From Clostridiaceae bacterium (GTDB taxonomy: Bacteria > Bacillota > Clostridia > Lachnospirales > Lachnospiraceae), in assembly GCA_009911305.1 (NCBI GenBank), contig QXXC01000024.1, positions 1-64,000 of the forward strand: a stretch of DNA of 64,000 nucleotides, given 5' to 3'. Made by a program: the position numbers and the translations under genes. This document shows, one piece after another, positions 18,151-28,005 of the stretch (positions are counted from its first letter, which is position 1; every line of letters starts with the position of its first letter). Below the pieces are notes generated by a model. The model searched no databases and was not told where the DNA came from. It was given only the letters and a program-made list of their open reading frames with translations.

Positions 18151-19497
18151 ATGTCTGAAGATATAAATGAAAAGAAGGAGGAGGCGCGCCGCCATATCCT
18201 TGGCCTGGTGGCCGATTATTGTGAAACGTATCACAATCAGAGCGCGCCGTTCCAGGAGGGGCAGAGGATTCCGTACGCCTCGCGCGTGTATGACAGCAGG
18301 GAAATGGTCAATCTGGTTGACAGCGCACTGGAATTCTGGCTGACCTCCGGAAGGTATACACAGCAGTTTGAGGAGCGCCTTTCCGCGTATTTGGGCGTCC
18401 GTTTCTGTTCTCTGGTCAATTCCGGTTCCTCAGCGAATCTGGCGGCCTTTATGGCGCTGACATCGCCGCTTCTGGGCGATCGCCGGATCCGGCCGGGAGA
18501 TGAGGTCATTACCGTGGCGGCCGGATTCCCGACCACGGTAACGCCCATGATCCAGTACGGGGCGGTTCCGGTCTTTGTTGATGTGACGATTCCGCAGTAT
18601 AATATCGATGTGGAACGCCTGGAGGAGGCCCGCTCAGAAAAGACAAGGGCCGTGATGCTGGCCCACACACTGGGAAATCCGTTTGATCTGAAGGCGGTGA
18701 AGGAGTTCTGCAGCCGCTGGGATTTATGGCTGGTGGAGGACAACTGCGACGCCCTTGGAAGCCGCTATACGATAGACGGGACGGCCAGGCTGACCGGGAC
18801 GATCGGCGATATCGGAACCTCCAGCTTCTATCCGCCGCATCATATGACCATGGGAGAGGGCGGGGCGGTGTATACGGATGATCCGCTGCTTCACAGGATC
18901 ATCCGTTCCCTGCGCGACTGGGGCCGCGACTGTTCCTGCCCCTCAGGCTGCGACAACCTCTGCGGCCACCGCTTTGACCGCCAGTACGGCGAGCTGCCGC
19001 TGGGATATGACCACAAGTATGTATATTCCCATTTTGGCTATAATCTGAAGGCCACAGATATGCAGGCGGCCATCGGGTGCGCGCAGCTCGAAAAATTTCC
19101 GTCCTTTGTGGCGCGCAGGAAGGAGAATTTTGCCCGCTTAAAGGCCGGGCTTGCCGGCATGGAGGAGCAGTATATCCTGCCCGAGGCGTGCAGGAATTCG
19201 GATCCGAGCTGGTTCGGCTTCCTGATCACCTGCCGCGGGGGCGTGGATCGGAACCGGGTGGTCCAGTATGCGGAACAGAAGGGCGTTCAGACGAGAATGC
19301 TGTTCGCCGGAAACCTGCTAAAACACCCGTGCTTTGACGAAATGCGCAGGACGGGCCAGGGGTACCGTGTGGCGGGGAATCTGGAACAGACGGACCGCAT
19401 CATGCGCGACAGCTTTTGGGTCGGCGTTTATCCGGGCATGACGGATGAGATGACGGATTATATGGCGAAAATATTGAAAGAGGCGTGTCAGGTATAA
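18151..19497 (+). CDS. rfbH: CDP-4-keto-6-deoxy-D-glucose 3-dehydrase (PMP/iron-sulfur enzyme)
   Basis: A 448-residue member of the DegT/DnrJ aminotransferase-like family. The catalytic lysine of true aminotransferases is replaced by histidine in YPPHHMTMGEGG, and the cysteines CSCPSGCDNLCGH fit the [2Fe-2S] binding site; both define the E1 dehydrase. With its reductase partner (not in this window) it removes the C3 hydroxyl to give a CDP-3,6-dideoxyhexulose. No final reductase or epimerase (rfbJ/rfbS/rfbE/ascF types) follows here, so the end sugar (paratose, abequose, tyvelose or ascarylose) is undetermined. Confidence 0.94.
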   Translation: MSEDINEKKEEARRHILGLVADYCETYHNQSAPFQEGQRIPYASRVYDSREMVNLVDSALEFWLTSGRYTQQFEERLSAYLGVRFCSLVNSGSSANLAAFMALTSPLLGDRRIRPGDEVITVAAGFPTTVTPMIQYGAVPVFVDVTIPQYNIDVERLEEARSEKTRAVMLAHTLGNPFDLKAVKEFCSRWDLWLVEDNCDALGSRYTIDGTARLTGTIGDIGTSSFYPPHHMTMGEGGAVYTDDPLLHRIIRSLRDWGRDCSCPSGCDNLCGHRFDRQYGELPLGYDHKYVYSHFGYNLKATDMQAAIGCAQLEKFPSFVARRKENFARLKAGLAGMEEQYILPEACRNSDPSWFGFLITCRGGVDRNRVVQYAEQKGVQTRMLFAGNLLKHPCFDEMRRTGQGYRVAGNLEQTDRIMRDSFWVGVYPGMTDEMTDYMAKILKEACQV

Positions 19498-20360
19498 TGG
19501 AAGGAAAGAAACAGGATCTCGCCAGGGTACATGAGGCGAATCTGAAGGTTTTAAAGGAGATCGACCGGATCTGCCGCAAGCATCATATCCAGTATATGCT
19601 GGATTCCGGGACGCTTCTGGGCGCAGTGCGCCATAAGGGCTTTATCCCGTGGGACGACGATGCGGATGTAGCCTTTACAAGGCCCAACTTTGAACGGTTC
19701 ATGGAGGCGGCGCGGGGAGAGCTTCCGGAGGGGATGTCCCTTCTCTGTCCGGAGGATTTCCGGTCGGGGCGTGTATTCTATGATTTTACCCCGCGTATCA
19801 TCTATGAGCACAGCCGGGTCCACCAGGACAGTGAGGAGATGCGCTTCTACGAGGGGAAATTAAACCATCTCTGGGTGGATATATTTATTCTGGACCGCCT
19901 GCCGGACAGCGCTTGGCAGGCGGAGTGGGCGAGGCTTTTGCAGAAGATCATATACGGCATGGCGATGGCGCACCGCTATAAGCTGGACTTTTCCAAATAC
20001 AGCCTGCCGGACAAGCTGCGGGTAGGCGTGCTGGCGGCTGCGGGGCGGTTCGTTCCGATGCGCCTGCTGTTTAAGCTTCAGCGCCGTGTGTCGCTGAAGC
20101 ATCAGCATAAAAAGACAGGGAGATGGTATTACAGCGATTACCAGCCGGACTATCTGTATGTGACAACCGAGGGAAGCTGGTGCGAGGAGGTAACGGAGCT
20201 TCCGTTTGAGGATACGCATTTGATGGTCCCGGCAGGCTATGATCCCATGCTGCTGATTCTTTACGGGGATTACATGCGGTACCCGCCAGAGGACAGGCAG
20301 AGGCCGTCCCATTCCACGATTGATATTGAGGTTTTTGAAAGCGGGGAGGCCGGCGTATGA
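19497..20360 (+). CDS. LicD family nucleotidyl/phosphotransferase
   Basis: A 287-residue LicD protein. YMLDSGTLLGAVRHKGFIPW followed by DDDAD near residues 38-62 is the LicD/fukutin active site. The family transfers phosphocholine or other phospho-groups from CDP-activated donors to cell-surface glycans. Its ATG overlaps the rfbH stop as TAATG; a GTG at 19485 is an alternative start. No choline uptake or licC gene is seen, so the group transferred is unknown. Confidence 0.85.
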   Translation: MEGKKQDLARVHEANLKVLKEIDRICRKHHIQYMLDSGTLLGAVRHKGFIPWDDDADVAFTRPNFERFMEAARGELPEGMSLLCPEDFRSGRVFYDFTPRIIYEHSRVHQDSEEMRFYEGKLNHLWVDIFILDRLPDSAWQAEWARLLQKIIYGMAMAHRYKLDFSKYSLPDKLRVGVLAAAGRFVPMRLLFKLQRRVSLKHQHKKTGRWYYSDYQPDYLYVTTEGSWCEEVTELPFEDTHLMVPAGYDPMLLILYGDYMRYPPEDRQRPSHSTIDIEVFESGEAGV

Positions 20361-21322
20361 AACAGATTTCAATCGTGATATCCGTCTATAATGAGGAGGA
20401 GGCGCTTGAGCGGTTTTACCAGGAGGCAAAGCCGGTCTTCGACGCTCTTTCCTGGGATTACGAGCTGATTTTTGTCAATGACGGGAGCACGGACCGTTCC
20501 GGGCGGATGCTGGATGAACTGGCAGGGCGGGATAAGAAGGTGCGGGCGATCCATTTTTCCAGAAATTTCGGGCATGAGGCGGCCATGGCGGCCGGCCTTG
20601 ACTTCAGCAGCGGGGACGGGATTGTGTGCATGGACGCGGATCTGCAGCATCCGCCCTGGTGCGTAGCCAAGATCATTGAGAAATTTGAGGAGGGCTATGA
20701 GGTAATCAGCATGGTCCGCACGAGAAACCGCTCGGCCGGACTTGTGAAAAATATAACATCGGCTGTATTTTACCGTTTGATCAACACGATTTCTGATGTA
20801 AGGCTGGAGCCGAATGCGTCCGATTTCTTTGCGCTTACGGCCAATGCGGCGGAGGTTCTTAAGACCAGCTACCGGGAAAAGGTGCGGTTTTTGCGCGGCT
20901 ATGTCCAGAATATCGGTTTTCGCTATACGACGCTGGAATACGAGGCCGGTCCCCGCGTGGCAGGCGAGAGCAAATACAGCATCCGCAAGCTTATAAGATT
21001 TTCGCTCAATACGATCCTGTGTTTTTCGGATCTTCCGCTTAAGTTAGGCATCTATTCCGGGATCGTGGTGGGATGCCTCGGACTTCTCGTGATGCTTGTG
21101 ACCGTGTATGAGTGGGCCGTGCGGGGGACGCCGAACGGGTATGCGACCGTCGTGGTTCTGCTGTGCTTTATGTTCGCCATGCTGTTTATTGTCGTGGGGA
21201 TCATCGGGGAGTATATTTCCATCCTGTTTGCGGAACTGAAGGACAGGCCGATCTATATTGTCCGCAGGACGGAAAATTTTGAGAGCAGCTCAGACAGGCA
21301 TGTGTTTGATACAGAAGGGTGA
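20357..21322 (+). CDS. Family 2 glycosyltransferase, GtrB/DPM1-like
   Basis: A 321-residue enzyme with the GT2 start ISIVISVYNEEEAL, FVNDGSTDRSG, the metal site MDADLQHPP and SRNFGHEAAM, all close to bactoprenol glucosyltransferases (GtrB/YkcC). Two C-terminal membrane segments (about residues 230-300) match that topology. It probably loads a sugar onto undecaprenyl phosphate for use by one of the GT-C-like proteins in the operon. It overlaps licD by 4 bp and ends the glycan operon proper. Confidence 0.9.
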   Translation: MKQISIVISVYNEEEALERFYQEAKPVFDALSWDYELIFVNDGSTDRSGRMLDELAGRDKKVRAIHFSRNFGHEAAMAAGLDFSSGDGIVCMDADLQHPPWCVAKIIEKFEEGYEVISMVRTRNRSAGLVKNITSAVFYRLINTISDVRLEPNASDFFALTANAAEVLKTSYREKVRFLRGYVQNIGFRYTTLEYEAGPRVAGESKYSIRKLIRFSLNTILCFSDLPLKLGIYSGIVVGCLGLLVMLVTVYEWAVRGTPNGYATVVVLLCFMFAMLFIVVGIIGEYISILFAELKDRPIYIVRRTENFESSSDRHVFDTEG

Positions 21323-21335
21323 TAGAGGGAACGAA

Positions 21336-22811
21336 ATGAAAAAGATTATCAGTATACTTTTAAGCTTTATCATGACCGTATTCAGCCCGGCCATGACGGT
21401 CCTGGCGCGGCCGGACTGGCCGGCTGATACGGGGATCGAGTCCGAGGCTGGGATTGTGGTGGACATGGATTCCGGGACGGTGCTGTACGGGCAGAATATC
21501 CGCGTCAAAAAGTCGCCGGCAAGCATCACAAAAGTGCTGACCGCGCTGGTGGCGATTGAAAACGGAAACCTGGATGACACCGTGACCTTTACAGCGGATG
21601 CCATGAACAACGTGGAATCAGACAGCGGAAATAAAAATAACATGGCAGAAGGCGACCAGATGACACTGCGGGACGCCCTCTACTTTATGCTTCTGACATC
21701 CTCCAACCAGGCTGCGAACGCTATTGCAGAGCATGTGGGAGGAAGCCAGGAAGAATTTATGGCGATGATGAACCAGAGGGCAGAGGAGCTGGGGTGCGTG
21801 GACAGCCATTTCGTGAACCCGTCAGGGCTTTACGATGAGGAGCAGATGACCACTGTATATGACATGGCGCTGATCGGGATTGCCGCGTATTCAAATCCGG
21901 TCATGCTGGAGATCAGCCAGACCAAAAACTGCCGGCTTCCGGCCACGGCCAATAATCCCGAGGGCTTTACGATATACCAGGAGCATAAGATGCTTGATCC
22001 GTCGCGGGAAGAGTATTACGTATACGCATTAGCGGGAAAAACGGGATATACGGAGCTTTCCGGGCAGACGCTCATCACGTATGCGGTGAAAGAAAACAGG
22101 CGTCTCGTTTCCGTGACGATGAAGAGCACGCAGTTTACACATTATAAGGATACCACCGCCCTCCTGAATTTCGGATTTAATTCCTTTCACAATCTGAACA
22201 TCGCGGAGAATGAGACGGCCTATACATCAGGCGAAAGCCCGGTGGAGATAGCCGGGACGGAGTATGCCCCGTCGGATCTTTCCATCGGGCCGGAGGCTGT
22301 GATCACGGTTCCTGAAGGCGCTTCCTTTGAGGATGCTGAGAAAGAGGTGGTTACGGATTTCTCTGAGGATCATCCGGACGGCGCGGCCGCCCTCCTGGAG
22401 TATACATACAATGACAGGCGGATCGGAAGCGCGTGGCTTGTCAGCGCTTCCAAAGCGCAGCAGGAGCAGGCGGCCAGAGAGGCGGCCACGGCTGTTTCTC
22501 CGGAGGAAAGCGGGGCTTCTGAGACGGCAGAGGGAGAGTCGCCGGACGGAAATAAACGGGGCTTTGGCATATCCGCGGGCCAGATCCTGCTCGGGACCGG
22601 GATCGTTTTATCCGCTGTGCTGATCGGGAGCGGAGTATTCCTGCTCAAGCGCAAGCGGGACGCAGACCGCAGAATGATGGAGGAGCGCAGGATGCGCAGG
22701 CGGGAACGCTTAAAGGAGATCGGCTGCTCCCAGGAAGAATTCGAGAGGATGCTGGAGGAGCGCGCGAGACGCCAGGACAGGCAGACAAGGGACCGGTGGG
22801 ATGACGGATGA
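21336..22811 (+). CDS. D-alanyl-D-alanine carboxypeptidase (DacF/PBP5 type)
   Basis: A 491-residue secreted penicillin-binding protein. After a signal peptide (residues 1-24) come SITK (SxxK), SSN (SxN) and KTG, the three active-site motifs of low-molecular-mass PBPs that trim peptidoglycan stem peptides. A C-terminal hydrophobic segment (about 415-440) followed by a strongly charged Arg/Glu-rich tail anchors it to the membrane. It begins 13 bp after the last glycosyltransferase and may be co-transcribed with the glycan operon. The frame is open upstream inside that gene; the chosen ATG gives the proper signal peptide. Confidence 0.92.
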   Translation: MKKIISILLSFIMTVFSPAMTVLARPDWPADTGIESEAGIVVDMDSGTVLYGQNIRVKKSPASITKVLTALVAIENGNLDDTVTFTADAMNNVESDSGNKNNMAEGDQMTLRDALYFMLLTSSNQAANAIAEHVGGSQEEFMAMMNQRAEELGCVDSHFVNPSGLYDEEQMTTVYDMALIGIAAYSNPVMLEISQTKNCRLPATANNPEGFTIYQEHKMLDPSREEYYVYALAGKTGYTELSGQTLITYAVKENRRLVSVTMKSTQFTHYKDTTALLNFGFNSFHNLNIAENETAYTSGESPVEIAGTEYAPSDLSIGPEAVITVPEGASFEDAEKEVVTDFSEDHPDGAAALLEYTYNDRRIGSAWLVSASKAQQEQAAREAATAVSPEESGASETAEGESPDGNKRGFGISAGQILLGTGIVLSAVLIGSGVFLLKRKRDADRRMMEERRMRRRERLKEIGCSQEEFERMLEERARRQDRQTRDRWDDG

Positions 22812-23015
22812 ACGGATAACGGAAGCAAAACGGCCGCAGGCTTTGTCGGAGTTTGAGAAATAAAGGCAAAACAGCTTAATAAATATGTAATATATCCCCG
22901 CCGAAAAGGGCATAATATTTGAGAAATATGAAGATTTTTTGAATTTTTTTAAAATGACTACAAATTCATAAAAGTATATTATATAATAGCCATGCGATAC
23001 AAGGAGGTATACTTA

Positions 23016-23654
23016 ATGAGAAAACTTTTTTTGCTGATTGCATGTATGATGTTTCTGAGCGGCTGCACCCAGAGCAATATCGTTCAGCCGGATTCTGAGA
23101 CAAAGATTGCGGATCCCGATTTTGAAAAGCGGGATGGGATTGAGATTGACTGGACGCAGGTAAGTACGGACGCAGAGGAAAATTTTGAGGATCAGAATCT
23201 TTTCCCGTACGCCAGGGATTTCCACTTCTATCTTGAGCCGAACAAAAAAGAGATTATGCTGATGTGGGTTGTGGCAGATGATCTGCCGGCGGATGAGATC
23301 CTTATGTACGCAGAGGATTTGATTAAGGGCTTTAACGATACGGTTGCGACGCAGGACTTCTCGATTGAGAGATCAACCAAGGACTCCTATGGGGGACTCT
23401 GGAAGAATTACAGCCTTTCCTTCAGCATCGTTCCGGAGAGCAGCCAGGATGATGAGGAGAGCTGGTTTATGAGCGCCAGCTTCGGCGCGGGAGTTGAGTT
23501 TGTGCTTCCGGATGCGAAAGAGCTCCAGAACCGGGTGAACGCCGCGGAGGATAGCGGCGGGATTGTGGAGGAGCAGGAAGAGGACGAGGCCGAAGACGCG
23601 GAAGCGGCAGATGATGCCGGGCAGGCTGAAGACGGTGAGGCGGCTGCCGAGTAA
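23016..23654 (+). CDS. Lipoprotein of unknown function
   Basis: A 212-residue protein with lipoprotein signal FLSGCTQS (lipobox LSGC). The mature part is acidic and ends in a Glu/Asp/Ala-rich tail of about 40 residues. AAGGAGG lies 8 bp before the ATG at 23016, and a TATAAT at 22982-22987 gives a promoter. I do not recognise the central domain (about residues 40-165). It is a single gene ending at a terminator. Confidence 0.8.
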   Translation: MRKLFLLIACMMFLSGCTQSNIVQPDSETKIADPDFEKRDGIEIDWTQVSTDAEENFEDQNLFPYARDFHFYLEPNKKEIMLMWVVADDLPADEILMYAEDLIKGFNDTVATQDFSIERSTKDSYGGLWKNYSLSFSIVPESSQDDEESWFMSASFGAGVEFVLPDAKELQNRVNAAEDSGGIVEEQEEDEAEDAEAADDAGQAEDGEAAAE

Positions 23655-23691
23655 GAAACCTGTATTTTTCACAGAATATCATTTTCATACC

Positions 23692-23741
23692 TGATAAAAA
23701 GACAGATGCAAAGGCCTGAATGCCCGCATCTGTCTTTTTTA
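23692..23741 (+). terminator. Terminator of the lipoprotein gene
   Basis: AAAAAGACAGATGC and GCATCTGTCTTTTTT form a long stem with a T-run; it is near-symmetric and probably also stops the convergent minus-strand gene. Confidence 0.85.
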
Positions 23742-23768
23742 TATCCGCGCCGCAGCATCGGCTGCTGT

Positions 23769-24746
23769 CTATGAAACAGGAAGCCCGCTGTGATAGGAGT
23801 AATTCCCCAGCTCATTTAAAAGGAGGGACAGCGCAGTTTCCCTATCGGACGATCCGCCTGTCATACAGCAGTTTAAGAGATGATAAACGCTGCTGCATTT
23901 TGCCAGAGTCTGTCTGAACAGATCAACAAAGGAGGCCGTGGAGGCGATGGAGCGCTTCCAGGGGTTGCACCACACCTCGTGCTCTAAGTTGCAGCTTTTC
24001 CGGTAATCCGTAATCGTATCCGTGACCAGCTTGGCCGAGGCCACAGGATGGCGGATAAAGAGGGATTCCACAAGCTCGATGCTGTACTTTTTCTTTCCCG
24101 ATTTGTCGGCCAGGGTGCGGCAGCCGAAGCGCAGGGCCCAGATAGAGCGGTGGACCATGGCCGGGGTTACACGAAAATTGTTCCAGTAAGTAATAGGATA
24201 GTAGGTTTCATTGATGCATTCAGCCAGGAAATTGGAGATAAACTGAAGCTCCTGGCCGTTTAAGCATATAGTGGCCGTCTGGTTGAATTCAGACGGCTTT
24301 TTCTTTTTGTATTTCCACAAAAGGATAGCGTCCAGTTCATTCTCCAGGGCCGCGTGCATGCCGTGATGCATCGCGGTCGGTTCCGCCGTATCATAGCCGA
24401 TCCGCCCGTAGATAAACGGATGGCAGATGGAATCCGCGATATAATGGTTAATAAAGCCGGCCAGAAAGGATACGGCCTGTTCGCGCCGCTGCCTGGACGA
24501 AATCTGGCTGATGCGGCGCAGGCAGTTTTCAAAAAAGGAATTGACATGGTACTCATGCATGTAAGAGCCCACATTGCGGTAGTCGCGGTGGCGCAGGATG
24601 GGAATGTTGTAAAAAAACATATCAGGGCCCTGCAGCCCGAGCTGGTAGAGCCAGCGGTATTTGGCCACAATGTGTTTGAGCGCGGAATTGGGCATGTCAT
24701 TGTATGCTTTCATGCCGAAGATGTAATGGGTAGTGAAGCCTGGCAT
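23769..24746 (-). CDS. Zinc-dependent phospholipase C family protein
   Basis: A 325-residue protein. The starting MPGFTTHYIFG, GPDMFFY, NHYIADSICHPFIYGR and HHGMHAALENELD are the histidine/aspartate pattern of the zinc phospholipase C/S1-P1 nuclease-like fold found widely in Clostridia. No signal peptide is seen, unlike secreted alpha-toxin enzymes, so a housekeeping cytoplasmic role is likely and the substrate is unknown. The ATG at 24746 follows a GAAGG site; the frame is open 30 bp further. It is divergent from the symporter downstream. Confidence 0.75.
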   Translation of the reverse strand: MPGFTTHYIFGMKAYNDMPNSALKHIVAKYRWLYQLGLQGPDMFFYNIPILRHRDYRNVGSYMHEYHVNSFFENCLRRISQISSRQRREQAVSFLAGFINHYIADSICHPFIYGRIGYDTAEPTAMHHGMHAALENELDAILLWKYKKKKPSEFNQTATICLNGQELQFISNFLAECINETYYPITYWNNFRVTPAMVHRSIWALRFGCRTLADKSGKKKYSIELVESLFIRHPVASAKLVTDTITDYRKSCNLEHEVWCNPWKRSIASTASFVDLFRQTLAKCSSVYHLLNCCMTGGSSDRETALSLLLNELGNYSYHSGLPVS

Positions 24747-24901
24747 GGGATACCTTCTTTCTGTGGATATTCGCACGGTTTGTGTGGAAATATTATATCA
24801 TACTTTCCGGTATATATGAATGGGGGCGGGAATAAAAGATAGTAAGAAATAATGGAATGCGGAAGCTGTAATCCGGCCGTCTGCCGCGGCCGGATCGCAG
24901 C

Positions 24902-26269
24902 ATGCTGAGGGCCTGTATATTGTATATGGTTCGTGTGATTCATGACGCAGTGTGGGGGAACTGGCTTCTGGCTCTGTTTCTGGGAGCGGGGATATGCTTT
25001 ACGATCAGGCTGCGCGGATTTCAGGCGCGCTCTGTCAGAGGCTGGTGGGGAGAGACCGCAGGCGCTCTTTTAAAAGGAAAAGAGGGAGCGCGCGGCCAGC
25101 TCTCAACGGTCTGTACAGCGCTGGCGGCTACAGTGGGGACAGGAAATATCGCTGGAGTCGCCACGGCGCTGGCGGCCGGGGGGCCGGGGGCTGTGTTCTG
25201 GATGTGGGCCGCCGCGTTTCTGGGAATGGCGACTGCCTATGCGGAGACGTATCTGGGACTTTGCTTTCGCAGGAAAAGGGCGGACGGCTCCTATCTGTGC
25301 GGTCCCTTTCTCTATCTGGAAGAGGGGCTTGGAAGCCGTGTGCCAGGGGGCGTATACGCCCTGTTTTGTGTGCTGGCGTCGCTCGGAATGGGGAGTATGG
25401 TCCAGGCCAATTCCATCTCTGAAAGCGCGGGCTGCGCATTTTCCCTGCCGGCGTTTGGGGTGGGGACTGTGGTAACAGCGCTTGTGATGGCCGTTATTTT
25501 TGGAGGGATAAGGCGGATCTCTGATTTGGCCGCGCGGCTGGTGCCATTTTCAGCGGGCCTTTATATGGCGCTGTGCCTGACCGTGATCCTGGGCTATTAC
25601 GACCGGGTTCCGGCTGTATTCGGGGAGATTCTCTCCGGCGCATTCCGCCCGGAGAGCGCTGCAGGCGGCGTTTTAGGATACGGGATGAAGCAGGCGGTTC
25701 GGTTCGGCGTGGCCCGGGGCGTCTTTTCCAATGAAGCGGGACTGGGGAGTCTGGCGGTGCTGCACGGTTCAGCCGGGGAAGACGCTTCTCCAAGGCAGCA
25801 GGGACTTTGGGCGGTGTTTGAGGTGTTTTTTGACACAATTGTGAGCTGCACGCTGACGGCCCTGGCCGTGCTCTGTGTGTCTGGAGGCGGCAGCGGTCTT
25901 TACGCCGGAAGCGGTATGGACGGAAGCGCGATGGTCACGGCATGCTTTGCCCACTGCTTTGGACGGATCGGGGGATGGCTGACGGCTGTTTCCATGTGCC
26001 TGTTTGCGTTTGCCACCATTATTGCCTGGTTTTACTTAGGGCAGCAGGCCGTATGCTATCTGACCGGAGACGGACGCTGGTTCCGGGCGGCCTGCCTGTT
26101 CTACGGTGCTCTGTATCTCTGCGCCGTCTTCTTCGGCTGCATGGCCAGAATGGAGCTGGTGTGGCAGCTCTCCGATATCTTCAACGGCCTGATGGCGGCT
26201 CCGAACCTGCTGGGACTTCTCATCCTGTCCGGGAAGGTGAAGAGGCCGTTTGAAAAGGAAATGAGGTAA
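24902..26269 (+). CDS. Sodium:alanine symporter family protein (AGCS)
   Basis: A 455-residue transporter with about ten membrane segments. ATVGTGNIAGVATALAAGGP near residue 75 is the AGCS signature, and SNEAGLGS near residue 275 is also conserved. It takes up alanine or glycine with sodium. The ATG at 24902 has a weak site; ATG 24926 is an alternative. The neighbourhood gives no further hint at substrate. Confidence 0.9.
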   Translation: MLRACILYMVRVIHDAVWGNWLLALFLGAGICFTIRLRGFQARSVRGWWGETAGALLKGKEGARGQLSTVCTALAATVGTGNIAGVATALAAGGPGAVFWMWAAAFLGMATAYAETYLGLCFRRKRADGSYLCGPFLYLEEGLGSRVPGGVYALFCVLASLGMGSMVQANSISESAGCAFSLPAFGVGTVVTALVMAVIFGGIRRISDLAARLVPFSAGLYMALCLTVILGYYDRVPAVFGEILSGAFRPESAAGGVLGYGMKQAVRFGVARGVFSNEAGLGSLAVLHGSAGEDASPRQQGLWAVFEVFFDTIVSCTLTALAVLCVSGGGSGLYAGSGMDGSAMVTACFAHCFGRIGGWLTAVSMCLFAFATIIAWFYLGQQAVCYLTGDGRWFRAACLFYGALYLCAVFFGCMARMELVWQLSDIFNGLMAAPNLLGLLILSGKVKRPFEKEMR

Positions 26270-26332
26270 AGACAGCGGATCAGCCGTTTCGCAAAAGACA
26301 GGCCGCGTACAGGCTCAGAGCCTGGGGATAAC

Positions 26333-26370
26333 AAGAAAAAGCCTCTCCAGCAGTGAGAGGCTTTTTCTTT
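26333..26370 (+). terminator. Terminator of the AGCS symporter gene
   Basis: AAAAAGCCTCTC and GAGAGGCTTTTTC with a short loop and T-rich tail. Confidence 0.88.
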
Positions 26371-26542
26371 TCTAGGGAGGAGAGCTGATCAAATCAGCTC
26401 AGTATTATGAAAAAAATCTTGTAAGCAATGTTTCTTGCGATGATTAAATTATAGGATGAAATCGTGAAGAAATCATGATGGCAATGTAAACGGTTTTTTA
26501 AGGATTTATGAATGGAATGTGAACGCAAGTCAGAGCCAAGGC

Positions 26543-26571
26543 TTGCCTCATCCGGATTATTTTGCTATAAT
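26543..26571 (+). promoter_or_regulatory. Putative promoter of the dicarboxylate/amino-acid symporter
   Basis: TTGCCT and TATAAT with a 17-bp spacer, about 155 bp before the start codon. Apart from this and the terminator at 26333 the 26270-26728 gap holds nothing I can name. Confidence 0.55.
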
Positions 26572-26728
26572 CACCCGTATGTTCTTAAACATCTGCAAAA
26601 GGTTATGCTTTTTGCCACTGAAAACGGCGCAGTTACTGTCAGGACAATGGATTCTGCGTACATGAGGAAAAAGGGGGACGGATCTGGCCCGTAAAGTGTC
26701 CGCTGTTTTGAATTGAGGTGAAATACTT

Positions 26729-27961
26729 ATGAAAAAGAAACTGAGTCTGCCTGTTCAGATTCTGATTGCGCTGGCTGCCGGTATCCTTGTCGGCCTGGCC
26801 TGTTATTTTACCGGCGCTGTGAGTCTTACATCTGACTATCTGAAGCCGTTTGGCGACATCTTTGTAAACCTGCTTAAATTTATCGTTGTTCCTGTTGTAC
26901 TGCTGTCGATGATTGACGGGATTCTCTCCATGGGAGATATGAAGAAGGTCGGCTCCGTGGGCTGGAAGACGGTGGCATACTTTTTATGTACGACAGCTAT
27001 CGCCTGCGTCATCGGCCTGGTTCTCGCAAATATCTTTAACAATGCCGGCCTGTTCCCGACCCTTGTGCTGGAGGAAGGCGCGGTCTGGGAAAAAGCGACC
27101 TCGGCTAATTTTATGGACACGCTTGTAGCGATTTTTCCGTCCAATATGTGGGATGCATTTGTAAAGGCCAATATGCTCCAGGTGATTGTGATCGCCCTGC
27201 TCCTGGGCGGTTCTATCATGGCGGCAGGCGAGAGAGGCCGGATGTGCCGGGATTTTGTGTCTTCCGCGTATGCTGTGATTGAGAAGATGATGGGATTTAT
27301 CATCAGCCTGTCCCCGATCGGCGTGTTTACCATGATGGCCTGGGTGGTGGCCACGCAGGGGGCCGGCATCCTGGGTTCCCTGGCGCTGGTTCTTTTGTGC
27401 GCCTATATCGGTTACGCGGCGCATGCCATTCTGGTGTACTCCATGTCTGCCAGGATATTTGCAGGCATGAGCCCTGTCCGCTTCTTTAAAGGGGCGTTTG
27501 CGGCCATGATATTTGGATTTACCTCAGCCTCATCCGCCGCCACCCTGCCGGTTTCCAGGGAATGCGCAGATGAGCTGGGAGCGGACGGCGAGATTTCCTC
27601 CTTTGTCCTGCCTCTGGGATCCACGATCAATATGGACGGAACAGCTATTTACCAGTGTGTGGCAACGATCTTCCTGGCCTCCTGCGCCGGCGTTCATCTG
27701 AGCCTTGGACAGATGGTAACGATCGTCGTAACCGCCACGCTGGCCTCGATCGGCACAGCCGGCGTTTCCGGAGCAGGCACGATCATGCTGGCTATGGTGC
27801 TGACTGCGATGGGAATTGATGTAAATCTGATCATGATTATCTATGGCGTGGATCGCCTGTTTGACATGGGACGTACCTGCCTGAATATCACCGGCGATAT
27901 TTCCTGCGCGGTCTGTGTGAGTAAGTGGGAATCCGGAAAAGCCGGGGGCGCTCATAAATAA
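26729..27961 (+). CDS. Dicarboxylate/amino acid:cation symporter (DAACS family)
   Basis: A 410-residue transporter of the GltP/SstT/DctA family. SSAATLPVS (HP1, the serine-rich reentrant loop) near residue 267, GSTINMDGTAIYQ (NMDGT) near residue 295 and the GAGTIML HP2 region are all present. It carries glutamate, aspartate, serine or dicarboxylates with Na+ or H+. SSAATLP fits both SstT-like and GltP-like members, so the substrate is left open. It is a single gene with its own promoter and terminator. Confidence 0.93.
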   Translation: MKKKLSLPVQILIALAAGILVGLACYFTGAVSLTSDYLKPFGDIFVNLLKFIVVPVVLLSMIDGILSMGDMKKVGSVGWKTVAYFLCTTAIACVIGLVLANIFNNAGLFPTLVLEEGAVWEKATSANFMDTLVAIFPSNMWDAFVKANMLQVIVIALLLGGSIMAAGERGRMCRDFVSSAYAVIEKMMGFIISLSPIGVFTMMAWVVATQGAGILGSLALVLLCAYIGYAAHAILVYSMSARIFAGMSPVRFFKGAFAAMIFGFTSASSAATLPVSRECADELGADGEISSFVLPLGSTINMDGTAIYQCVATIFLASCAGVHLSLGQMVTIVVTATLASIGTAGVSGAGTIMLAMVLTAMGIDVNLIMIIYGVDRLFDMGRTCLNITGDISCAVCVSKWESGKAGGAHK

Positions 27962-28005
27962 AGATAATGGGGCGTATATGACAGCGCTGCGTCTATATAT
28001 AGTAA

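Noticed and set aside
26512..26694. 60-codon frame before the DAACS symporter
   Set aside because: It spans the promoter and shows no recognisable domain or site.
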